DNA from: Pseudofabraea citricarpa
Lineage: Eukaryota > Ascomycota > Leotiomycetes > Helotiales > Dermateaceae
Direction of reading: 5' to 3'
NCBI GenBank assembly: GCA_029641185.1
Contig: JAPWGK010000007.1
Coordinates: 868,001 to 932,000 of the forward strand
Length of the DNA stretch: 64,000 nucleotides
The notes beneath the pieces are model-generated. The model searched no databases. It was given only the letters and a program-made list of their open reading frames with translations, and was not told the origin of the DNA. The first letter of the stretch is position 1. Every line of letters starts with the position of its first letter. Positions 12,948 to 23,221 of the stretch are shown here, piece by piece. Made by a program: the position numbers and the translations under genes.

Positions 12948-14583
12948 TTACATTGATTTATCCCCAGACCAACATAGGACTTCGCGTGACATGTCAGTGC
13001 TCCTACTCTGTGCATCCTCCCACAGGCATCGGCCCGGGCCGTCGTGCAGCGTGTTTATCCAAGGAAATTCGCGTAGCTGACGACGGACAGCTGGCCAGCC
13101 ACATAGATGCAGCCGTTCACAAGTCTCCAGGATCAACCACTGATAGTCCCTGTGCTTCAAGACCGACACGCCGCCAATAAATAGAGTCCACAAAAGTAGT
13201 GGGAGCCCGCTGTCCTGGGAGCCTGTGCAAGTAACTTGGAGATCCAGAATAGCGCTCTCCAGAGAACTAGAAAGGAGAAGATAATTAGAGTCGCTGCGGC
13301 CATATTCTAGAAGTAGAGTGGTCATGAATGCCAGCATTGCTAGATGTGCCACATTTTCAAAGAGTCCAAATGACTTGGGGCGTGGCTGTCCTAGAGGCGC
13401 GACCTCTATCAGACGATAGAGGAGTGATACTAAAGTTTCCGTGTAGCTCAGCGGGTCAAGTTTCGTTCGCCCACCCTCTCCTCTACCGTTTAGGAGGCTG
13501 GCGAAGCTGACGACGCTGAACATGATCCGTGAAAGTGGAGAGGCAGTGCTGGGGAGTTGCTCTTTGATAGCGTGAGAATCGACTAAGATACTATCTATGG
13601 GTAATATTGTATCGCTGCTAAAGAGAGGAGGTAGCCCGGTTTGTAACGCCAATTCGACGTCAAGCCTGATAAGCGTAAGACTCTCCACCCTAAAAACAAA
13701 AAAGAGAGAAAACAGGATGCAGATGCACGCACCTCAATGGCTTCAGTGCCAATGCACGGTTCTCTTTCATCAATCTGGCAATTCCTCCCCGGAGCTCGAT
13801 CATTCGATAGAGCCCATTGAGATGTATTAAGCCAGTAGAGTGTAGGTGATGTATCTGCTGGTAGATGGCGAGGGTTACCACAGCAGCTATAGCGCTGTCG
13901 GAAACCGATTCAGGGCCAGATAGCTTTTGGTTCACCAGGGCATACGCCTGCGAGATGTGAAATAAAGTTTTGGAGGACATTCCAGGCTTGCGCTCGAAGA
14001 AGTCGACGTAGGACGCTGATATGGCCAACGTGCAGTGGAAGTCTTGGAGGCAAAAGGTATCAGTGTTACTGGTTGCACCGGGTATTAATACAAGTCACTC
14101 CGTAACTCACATGCTTCATCTGCCAGGACGTAATTCACCCAGATCGACTTGACCATGTCGAATTTCGAGCAGAATTGGGGCGGGAAGAGCGCATCACTGA
14201 TATCAAAGAACCCTGAGAGAAACAAGTAAGCGACGCCGAAAACACTAGGTAGGTAGCTGTTGATAGGATGAGAAAAAACGCTGTGATGTACATCGATGCA
14301 TGAGTTTGGTAGATTCCGAGTCAAGCTGCTGAGGGAACGATGTTAGACACATATCATTCCAGAGCAGCTGGCGCCCCGGCTTCGAGTATCCAGATGCCAG
14401 CATGGCGGGGGAGGTCAGGACGCGTTTGATGTGGACGATGGCCGTCTGCTTTCTGGTCGACGGGCGCGGTCGGCCGGCATTCTTGCCTCTCATAACATGC
14501 GAACGAATGATGCGCCGGTCAGACGCAGACGGACGTATCCCGATGGCCCCTTGGTCGATGAATTGCAGCGTCACGCCCGTCAT
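12948..14583 (-). CDS. fungal_trans_2-type transcription factor lacking a Zn2Cys6 cluster
   Basis: Putative pathway regulator. Four exons: 14583-14292, 14212-14111, 14042-13733 and 13665-12948, giving 473 aa. The phases chain correctly and rebuild family-like joins such as HRW-FFDISDALFPPQF, DEAY-FHCTLAISASYVDFF and KPLR-LDVELALQ. The body from about 85 onward matches the PF11951-type regulatory domain by eye. No CxxC zinc cluster is present. The N-terminus is instead basic, RSHVMRGKNAGRPRPSTRK at about 27-45, with a GRPRP core like an AT-hook. No copy of the cluster motif was seen in its own upstream region (14584-15295), so it may not autoregulate through that element. Whether it binds the element directly is not known. 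It could also act with a separate DNA-binding partner. Confidence 0.82.
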
Positions 14584-15295
14584 GTTGCGCTATGGGCTAT
14601 GGGTTGTTGGCTCTTCTTCTGCCGTCGTGAGTGCGATCGTCTTACGAAAAGGCCAAACTTATAATTCCACACCCTTCGTGACGTTGTCTTCTGTCTCTGT
14701 CTCACCCACCTCCGCTGTCAGCTCTCGCCACAATTGACCAATGAGAGAAGGTGGGGGGTTACACAGCCAGAGCCCCATCGCCACCCCTATCACTAATAAC
14801 GTGACGAGTCAATAAAGTCTGGATTATCAGATTGTGAGCTAGCAAGGCATTGGATTTACGATAACAGAGAGTGGACTTTGTGAGAGAGCTAGTATATTGC
14901 TGTATTTAAAAATCAACGCAGTAGGTTGGAGGTTTTAAAACTGCTACTAGTACATTAGGCATTTGCCGATATATTTCTATTGAAGCAGCTAAGAAGCACA
15001 TCCAGTACCAGGAAAGAATTGGCCAGTAGAATTAAATTTATATAAAAGTAAAGATAGTCTATAATAAATGCTGTTGGATGACAAAAGAAAAAGACAGAGT
15101 GCTAGTTCAATGCCTGACATAATAAAGCCCCTTCGCCTCTTCAAACGTCCTCGCGGAATCCCGATAGCTTAGACTAGGTAATGAATAGAAGCTGCACGAG
15201 AAAGAAAATTCCATTGTGAGATTACAATCTCGCTAGCTCTTCTGTCTATGTCTATTTTCATCGACTCTTGCTATCGTTGATTCCCCGTCGTTCTC
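14584..15295. other. intergenic region between regulator and oxidase genes
   Basis: About 700 bp with the regulator promoter at one side and the 3' end of the oxidase gene at the other. It becomes AT-rich from about 14800. No gene, RNA or cluster motif was seen. Confidence 0.5.
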
Positions 15296-17162
15296 CTATG
15301 ACCACTCTGCGAGATCAGATGGCACAGCGTGGTACCCATCGAAGAAACCGTGAGGATCATAGGTATTTTTCAGATTCGTCAAACGCTCATGGCGCCAATC
15401 CTGGTATCCGTAAAGAGCCGATAAGGGCTCGTCATCGTGAGCGTAATTCTGGTAGATGTGGAGCTCGTCATAGCCAGACACGGCGGGTTCAGCGAATCGG
15501 TCGCGCCACTCACGGAAAAAGTCATCCACGGCATCTGCTACAGAGTCGTCCGTGTACGAGCCGATGGATTCTATCTGGTTGTGGAAGTTGTTGCGGTGGG
15601 GAAAGGCGGAATAGTCGTCTGGCAGTGCCTCGACACCCTGGACGGGGAACGTCTCGATCATCATGGCGGATCCATTGGCTAGGGGGTTGTCTTGCAAGAA
15701 CAGCTCGAAAGCATCGCTAAACTCGACGAAGCTTTGGGGGTCCAAAGTCCTCGTGATCAGACTGTAAAGATTGTATCGCGGTCCCTCAGCACAGGATGCA
15801 GGAATGAGACCGAAAACCGATTTCGTGGGTAGCTCTGCCCATGAAAGCATGCTCTCTGCGAGAGTCAGGCTGAAAGACGAGAACAGTTCAGTATACTTCT
15901 GACCCTCCTCCATTGGACCAGCATATACGATATTGACAATAACAGTAAGCTTGATTGGTCAGCGGGGAACCGTAGTAACAAACATGCAGATGGGATAGCA
16001 TGCGGCCAAGGACACTTCACTTACATCGGATGTTGCAGCATCGGATGCCAAAAAGAAAATAAATGCTAATCTAGGATCCAATGCGGGAGTCGTCAGGTTG
16101 TTGGTAATTTCCATGATCCGTTCGACAGAGTCTTTGGTGAAGACCATGTCGGCATTGTAGTACTCGCCTCCGTTGGTCGCAGGCCAAGTCTCGTACGTGG
16201 ATTCTATAACGATGCCGTAGTTCTGGCCCGAGCCTCTGATTCCCCAGAACAGGTCCTGGTTGACTTCATCGGAAGCTTCAATAATAGTGCCATTCCACAA
16301 GGCCAGGCGGACTTTGCGGAGAGCATCGCTGGTCAAGCCGTGTAGACCTTGCAGACGTCCGAGGCCACCGCCGAGCATAGCGCCAGTTGCACCCTGTAGC
16401 AAATTCGTGTTAGCAATCGCTATAAACGAATATCTCTTGGGATTTGGATCCTGGTCCTGGATCTAGAGACATATCTCGCGATCCTAAGATGGCCCGAAGG
16501 AGTAGAATAAGAATGGAATTGCGACTTACCACGCAGGGGCATGCACCAACGGCTGTGTAAAGGTTAGAATAAGCACAGAACATTCAGGGCTGGAATGATT
16601 TACTAAATTCTCTGCCCGCAGCGCCTACAATCTCGACGAGGTCTCCAAAGAGTGCCCCGGTACCCACAACTGCTGTGCCATCGTCCTCCACTCTGACGTA
16701 GTTGAAGTTCTCCAGGTTGATCAAGACGGCATCTTGGACTGACTGGAGGGTTGGAGAATATCCGTGGCCTCCAGATTTGGCCAGCCAGGGTAAGTTATTG
16801 CCTGACAAGTATTGAAGCTAAACACCGCATACGTTTAGTCTCCGTATCTCTCCTGGCATAGCGGCCTTGGACGGGAAGGACAATGTACTCACACCACGGG
16901 AAAGATCTTCCTCGGTTTCCGGAAGGAATACTTCGTCAAAAGTCGGGGCTGCATACGAGGACCACCGCGTCGTCTTTGCCGTGAAGTTGGGCCAAGTTTC
17001 GTCATGGGCTAAATCAGCTACGTCTGCGGGCCAGACTGTATTGTTCGTTTGGGACTCGTTCCGCACATGAAGGCCATTAAAGGTCAACAACGGTGTGCTT
17101 GACGCGGTCTGAAAGAAGGCGAGCAAGGCCGGCAGGGCTTGAAGAAGTGCGAGTCGGGCCAT
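15296..17162 (-). CDS. secreted BBE-like FAD-linked oxidase
   Basis: Berberine-bridge-type flavin oxidase, using O2 and probably entering the secretory pathway. Five exons: 17162-16893, 16817-16604, 16552-16530, 16393-16025 and 15949-15296, giving 509 aa. An N-terminal signal peptide (MARLALLQALPALLAFF) is visible. The FAD-binding domain carries SGGHGYS with H108 and, across a 23-nt exon, TVGACPCVGATG with C166. These are the two residues expected to hold FAD bicovalently in this family. LGGGLGRLQG follows, and the C-terminus NTYDPHGFF is typical. N-glycosylation sequons are frequent near the N-terminus. The gene is divergent from the SDR gene, and their shared promoter holds three cluster motifs. 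Members of this family can dehydrogenate or oxidatively cyclise prenylated phenols, which would suit the neighbouring prenyltransferase, but the true substrate is unknown. Confidence 0.9.
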
Positions 17163-17654
17163 TGTCTGGGGTTGAAAATTGACACGAACTACCTAGGTAG
17201 GTTATAAAAGAATGACGCGGAAAGACTCGCTGAACCAGTACTGCGAATATCTCCCTATAACGGAAAGATGGCCATTCCCTTTTATATTCTTCTCTGGCGC
17301 TCTCGACGCCTCTCTCGGCCGGCCATTCCACCCTTTGCTGCCTATAACGCCCCCCAACACTTGTAAATAAGCCACTCTCATCCTTCTCAAAGCTGTGCCG
17401 CAAGTGGGTGAGGGCAGAGCTAAATCCTTCTCCGTCTATAGTCATTTCCTGTAGGAGGTGGGCTAATACGAATTTGATAGTCCGCCTAGCGCTTGATCAG
17501 CCTCAAAAGAAGCTCACTTTGCCAAGTGAAGGCTGAATGTAGGTACGTAGAAGATCCTGCTTGGCTTGACGCCGTAATGCAGAACCATGTGTGAACTTTC
17601 TCCGATGCATGCGACCTAATCGTCTAGAAGCAGGCCATATCGGCTCGGCTAATA

Positions 17655-17699
17655 ACTCGGGTCCGCTGGCAACTCGGGTTCGTTGATCACTCGGGTCCA
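17655..17699 (-). promoter_or_regulatory. three phased copies of the cluster motif in the divergent oxidase/SDR promoter
   Basis: ACTCGGGTCC (17655-17664), ACTCGGGTTC (17672-17681) and ACTCGGGTCC (17689-17698) repeat with an exact 17-bp period. They are 223-266 bp upstream of the SDR start and about 490-540 bp upstream of the oxidase start. The first copy reads CGGGTCCG, an inverted CGG/CCG pair. A coordinated operator for both genes is inferred. Confidence 0.7.
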
Positions 17700-17920
17700 T
17701 TGAACCGACCATTGGCGTCTCAACTCAGACTTGCCCAGTGAGATGGCAGATTCGGTATCCCTTTTGTATTTCCTGGTGCCTGCTACATGCAAGGTTTAAA
17801 TATTCTATGAATAGCAATCCTTGGGTCCAAAACTTTGAGTCAAGGGTTCTATCAAAAGCCAGCTGGAGTACGCGACCGAACCACCAACTCACAACCAGCT
17901 CCAACCCGTGAATCGCGCGC

Positions 17921-18955
17921 ATGACAATGGCACAATCGAATACAAAGTCCTCGAATCCTTCGGTCCTCGGTCTCAGTCTTACGCCCACGGCGAATCGAGA
18001 CAGTCACGCAGACACCAATCCCGCTGTGAACCGAGTACCATCCGCTGGCAAGACGGTGTTTGTCACCGGTGCCGCCAGGGGGGTGGGCCAGGCCACCGCC
18101 ATTTCCTTCGCTGCTGCGGGAGCTGATCGAATCGCCATCGTGGATCACCTCGATACTTCTGCCACTCGCTCCCGAGCCATAAAGGCCGCTGCTGACGCTG
18201 GTAGGCCAGCCCCTGAGATACTTGCGCTGGAGATAGATGTCTGTGATTTTGCAAGCGTCGAGGCCGGTATCAAGGAGGTAAGCTTGAAATGGGGACATGT
18301 AGATATCCTCATCAATAGCACAGGCAATTTGTCCCCATCGAAGCCCGAGCCCCTTGGAGCGGGTAGCATGGACGCTTGGTGGAGGACTTGGGAAGTCAAC
18401 GTCAAAGGCGTCTACTTGATTGTCCGTACCCTATTGCCACTGCTGCTTCAGGGAACAGAGAAGACCGTTGTCAATGTAGCCTCTGTCGGCTCTCTTGAGT
18501 TGACGCCGGGAGCAAGTACATATCAGCTATCCCAATTGGCCGTTATGCGCCTATCCGAGTGTCTGATGCTCGACTACGCACACGACGGGCTGTTGGCTTA
18601 CTCCGTGCATCCGGCTCTTGATCTTGCGAAAGAAATGCCAGAGGTCGCGAGTAAAGGTACGTCGGTTGGCTGTCCACGACAAATAATAAGTGCTCGAAGC
18701 TAATAGTAACATCCAGCCGACCAACCAGAGCAGGCCGGTGAGGCAATTGTCTACCTGACCAATAGACGACGGGAGTGGTTAGCTGGCAGGCATATCAGCA
18801 GTGCGTGGGATATGCGCCAGTTCATGGCTCGGAAAGACGAGATTATTCGCAAGGATCTTTTGAAGCTCAAGATATCGATTGAAGAGCCTGCACACAATGA
18901 GATACATGTGCCGTATCAGGGAATCAGAGGCCGGGTACCCCGAAACAGTTACTAA
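17921..18955 (+). CDS. short-chain dehydrogenase/reductase-like protein with altered catalytic Lys
   Basis: Rossmann-fold oxidoreductase-like protein of the cluster. Exons are 17921-18656 and 18717-18955 (donor GTACGT, acceptor CAG), giving 324 aa. The nucleotide site TGAARGVGQ is at about 49-57, an LEIDV acidic segment follows, then ILINSTG in place of the usual NAG, and VNVASVGS supplies the catalytic Ser. At the active-site helix the expected YxxxK reads Y201-Q-L-S-Q205, so the general-base lysine is a glutamine. The fold-forming parts are otherwise complete and the C-terminus (EWLAGRHIS) is family-like, with a short extra tail. It may be a weak or non-redox SDR, or a dead paralogue kept for structure. 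The three-copy motif in its promoter ties it to the cluster. It is the last cluster gene on this side by context. Confidence 0.85.
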
Positions 18956-20021
18956 GTCAATCACAAGACGACATGTACTCGTTGAGGATTGATAATATCT
19001 GCCTGTAATTGGATAAGCAGTATGTGCTACTGAAACACCCATATAGTATACGAAGCGGCAAAGGCACCTTTGATGATGTATATTAGCCTTTTTAAATTGA
19101 TGATAATGTTCTAGTAGAAGGATAAAGCTCGATCGTGAAACCATAATCAATCCCACCTGGGTTCAAGTGAGTGAAAGAAACGAGAGAGATCCGCTCGCTT
19201 TCCCTTGGTCAACATCTCCACTTGCCCGCCAAGAATAAAGATCAACACTATCTTTTGCGGGTATGTTTATGATAAAGTAACGAGCCTGTCAGCATTTTCA
19301 CAAATGCTCGAGAGGACTCGGGAACCCAATAAGTGCATAGGTCAGTCTGATTGTTTCCTCTTCAATGATGGTTTTGAGTTGGTGTCTGACCCACGTATTT
19401 TTTCTTCTCTGGAGGCTTGAATTTCAGCTTGATTATCTTTCCCGAGTGGCTGAGGATTTCCTAGACAAGATATTGAGCTGTGGGTTAGCTTTCCCGAATG
19501 GACAGCACGACAGCCTTCAACCCATCTCGCGTATACGCGTAATATTCTTTACTTGAGGCTCGACTTTTATACGATGCGAAAATTGATAAAAGCATTTTCC
19601 CTCAATTAAAGAAATAATTCGCAATTGCGCTGGATATGGGTCTGGTGCTTCATGCCCCACTTTCGCGGATACTAGAGCTTCTGTATGGCGCGTCGTTTAA
19701 CTCCGCGTTTTCGCAAAGGGTTACGAGGGTACGACGACGGTAGATGAAGCTGTAGCGAAGATCACTTAGCTACTTGAGATGGAATTGCCGCGTCTTGCCA
19801 CCCTGCAGTTCCTGTATGCATTTGTAATAAGTCAACCCAGCGATGTTACTGGTTATCTCTGCAAGTCGCCCCAGGACGCTGGCAGCCGCTAGCAACGCAG
19901 ATGCTCTACGCAGTGGACGCACTACTCATAACAAGACCAACTATAAGATGTCCTGGAGCAGTCGCAATTGCAAGATGGCTCAAATACTCTTAGGATCATT
20001 CCGAGGTCCCAGATCGTTTTC
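18956..20021. other. intergenic region at cluster edge
   Basis: About 1 kb without a supportable gene. Single weak relatives of the cluster motif occur at 19316 (ACTCGGGAAC) and 19441 (CCCGAGT), but they are isolated. The region marks the likely right border of the cluster. Confidence 0.45.
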
Positions 20022-23000
20022 ATGAAGTCTCTATCAGTCCTCGCCATTTTCGGTGCGCTTAGCTCTGCCGTCGCTCAGATCAACCTGCTAGAGGAATTTC
20101 GAGTGCCGAGTGCTCAGTACAGACCCAAGTTTCGTTACTGGTAACCTTACCCGCCTCATTCGTCAGATTATCTTTCAATCAGTATAACTAAAATCATATA
20201 GGTTGCCTGATGCAAGTATACCAGCCGACGTGGTATCAAAGGACATCAAATCCATTGCTGGTGTTGGCGCCGGTGGATTTGAATTTCTACCATACTACCA
20301 ATTCCAATCGCCGAACACCAATTGGTCTGAATTTGCATACGGCAGTGATGCATATCACACACTTTTTCATGCCGCCTTGGTCGCTGCAAATGAGACTGGC
20401 ATTTTGATGGATTTTGCGGTTGGCGCCAACCAAGGACAAGGAGTTCCAGCAGAACCCGAGAGCTTAGGCCTGGCTGTAGAGTTGGCTTATGTGAACCTAA
20501 CGGTCAAATCTGGCGAGACCTTTAATGACACACTGCCGCTTTCGATACAGCCGACGAGCGCTTTCCTCGAGTATTTTATGCACGGCTTGGATGATTTTGG
20601 GCGCCAGAATCTGTCGGCGGTTGTTGCAGTAGAGATCAGCTCCGAATTATCAGGCAGTACAACCATCAGTCAAGTCACCGACCTCTCCAGTTTGGTAGAT
20701 CCAAGTACACGATCACTTGTCTGGACAGCGCCACAGGGCTTAGGAGACTCCAATTGGCGGTTGATAGTGTGGTATGAGCGTTACACGAATCAACGGTCTG
20801 TCTCAGCTGGTCTCAATCCAACAAGCTTTTTGCAGAATGGGTCCTGGATTATTGACCACTTCAGTGCTGCGGGGTCGCATCTGATGACGAATTTCTTTGA
20901 CGAGCACGTACTTCGAGATGCTACAAACGAGAAATTGCTTGCGACAGTAGGCAAGTTTGGTAAGTTCAACCTATGTTCAGCCGAGAGACAAGTCAGGTAC
21001 TCATGTTTGCCACACATACTCTAGCTTGGGAAGACAGTATGGAAATGGAGACTGCCCTTTGGTGGACTCAAGGTATTACAGAAAGATTTCAAGCAAGTCG
21101 CGGATACAACATCGCCCAGTGCTTGCCGTTCCTTATCACCGAATCCAACTTTTGGGCTAGCTCCTTGGTTCCATATGGCGAGTCCTTCGTTTCTGTGAAC
21201 GAGACATTCTCCAACAACTGTATTGACGACTACCGCCTGACTCTTCAAGAGGGCTATGTAGAATATATCAAAGCGAACGTTAAATGGGCACATGCCAAAG
21301 GCATTGAGTACTCAAACCAGCCAGCTTACAACCTACCGCTTAATATGGTAGGAAGATAAAGCAAAGACTTTGCAGCCTCACAGCTACTAACATGCTACAG
21401 CTCGACGCAATTCCTCTCTTGGATGCTTCAGAGGGCGAGTCTTTAGGCTTCAAAAATAAACCGGACGCCTACCGGTACCTGTCAGGCCCCGCCCATCTCG
21501 CAGGAATTTCCGTCATTTCATCCGAATGCGGTGCTGTTGCGACCTCCGCATACACCCAAACTCTTTCCGACCTTCTCTGGTCTACCCGGCGAGGCCTAGC
21601 TACTGGAATTTCTATGAACGTGTTCCACGGCTTTTCATACTCCGGCCCCTATGAGGCAACAACCTGGCCAGGGTTTACCATCTTTGCTTATACCCACACC
21701 GAGATGTGGACGCCCAGTCAGCCTATCTGGCGGCATATCAACGAAAGTCTGGCTTATGTCGCGAGGAATCAGTTCGTGAGCCAGGCTGGAGTGCCGAAGG
21801 TTGATTTGGCTATCTACTCTTTTGCGGTTCCTTTCACTGGTTCTCCTGGATACGGAAGTGATAACCTTCAAAATACGGGATTTACATACGACTACCTTGG
21901 TCCTGGTAGCTTAGAGAGCGAGAAGGCAATTGTACAAAATGGTGTTCTAGCATTGAATGGCCCCGCATATAGAGGACTGGTGTTCGCCAACGAGACAAAG
22001 ATAAGTCTTAATGCCGCGACGAAAGTTCTGGAATGGGCGCAGCATGGCCTCCCAATATTTTTTGTTTGCAACGCTAGCCTCACTAGCATCGGCGGGAAGG
22101 CTGGTGAGCCAGCTTCGGTCTCCGGAATCATGAGTCAACTCATTGGCAGTTCTCTGGACAACGTCATCGTTGTTGCATCAGCAGAGGAGTTACCAATTGC
22201 ACTCGACAACGCCCATATTCGCCCCCGAGCAGCCTTGCCACGTGATGAGAGTGCCCAAGCCTGGTATTCTTTCTGGCGCAGCACAGATGATACCGAACTT
22301 GTCTTTCTCTATAACGATGGTACGGAAGCCTCAACTGTTGCGGTGGACTTCTCGGGGGTGAATGGTACGAAGCCTTATATCTTCGATGCATGGACTGGCC
22401 ATGTATCACCGGTCCTACAATACGAAATCAACGGCATGAATATCAAGATACCAATCACACTTGCCCCTAACCAGACAACCATTATTGCTTTTGAAACTAC
22501 CACTAGCCATCTGCCACCACCATCAAGGTCCATTGTGACATCTGTTTTAGGCAGTGTAGCGGGAATGGTTTATAGTTATCAGAAGAACTCCAGCACTAGC
22601 CAGATTCTCGCCTACCTGTCACAGGGACTAGCATCTATCACCCTTTCTACAGGCGAGACGCGTCATTTCAACGCAACACCCCCTGCAGCCTTGAACTTGA
22701 CTATTTGGAATATCACGATTGAAGATTGGCACGCCACAGAGGACGTATTCAGCATGGAACTTGCTATTGATATTCACAAGTACAATGACAGTCCTCTGGT
22801 CGCTTGGAAAGATCTCGACCCAACCGTATTAACTAATGTGAGTGGGGTGGCCGAATACGTGACCCTGTTCGACAGTCCAATATTTCAGGGCCGCTTGGGC
22901 GCACGTCTGCATCTGGGGTCAATCACAGACTCTGCACAAGTATCGTTGAATGGAATTCGCCTACCACCAGTAGAGGCAATCGGAGGACCGGAAATTGTGA

Positions 23001-23221
23001 TGGATATAACGGATTATCTATCTATAAGTGGGGAAAATGAACTGCGGGTTGAGATTGCTACAACACTCTACAATCGCATACTCGCTACGATGGACACAAC
23101 AATGACTATGGGCAGACCGGCATCACTCGCTAATGCTGCGTTCTTTGCGGCAAACCCGCCGAAAGCGTATGGTCTCTTAGGCCCGGTCTGGGTAGAGTGG
23201 GTGGAAGTCGTTCAAGTCTGA
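20022..23221 (+). CDS. secreted GH106-like glycoside hydrolase (putative alpha-L-rhamnosidase)
   Basis: Large secreted glycosidase-like protein. Four exons: 20022-20140, 20202-20959, 21025-21347 and 21401-23221, giving 1006 aa. The first exon encodes a signal peptide (MKSLSVLAIFGALSSAVAQ), and the join restores FRYWLPDASIP. The central region has AWEDSMEMETALWWTQGITERFQASRGYNI, read here as resembling the acidic catalytic stretch of GH106 enzymes. ISSECGA and MNVFHGFSYSG follow. The C-terminal third (LGARLHLGSITDSAQVSLNGI) looks like a beta-sandwich sugar-binding module. Many NxT/S sequons fit secretion. Length is close to bacterial GH106 proteins. Family assignment is by resemblance only. 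It sits beside the metabolite cluster but lacks the motif array, so it is probably not part of it; plant polysaccharide or glycoside turnover is plausible. Confidence 0.75.

Noticed and set aside
19316..19447. Further cluster-motif copies downstream of the SDR gene
   Set aside because: Only single, partial matches (ACTCGGGAAC and CCCGAGT) with no paired copies and no adjacent cluster gene start.
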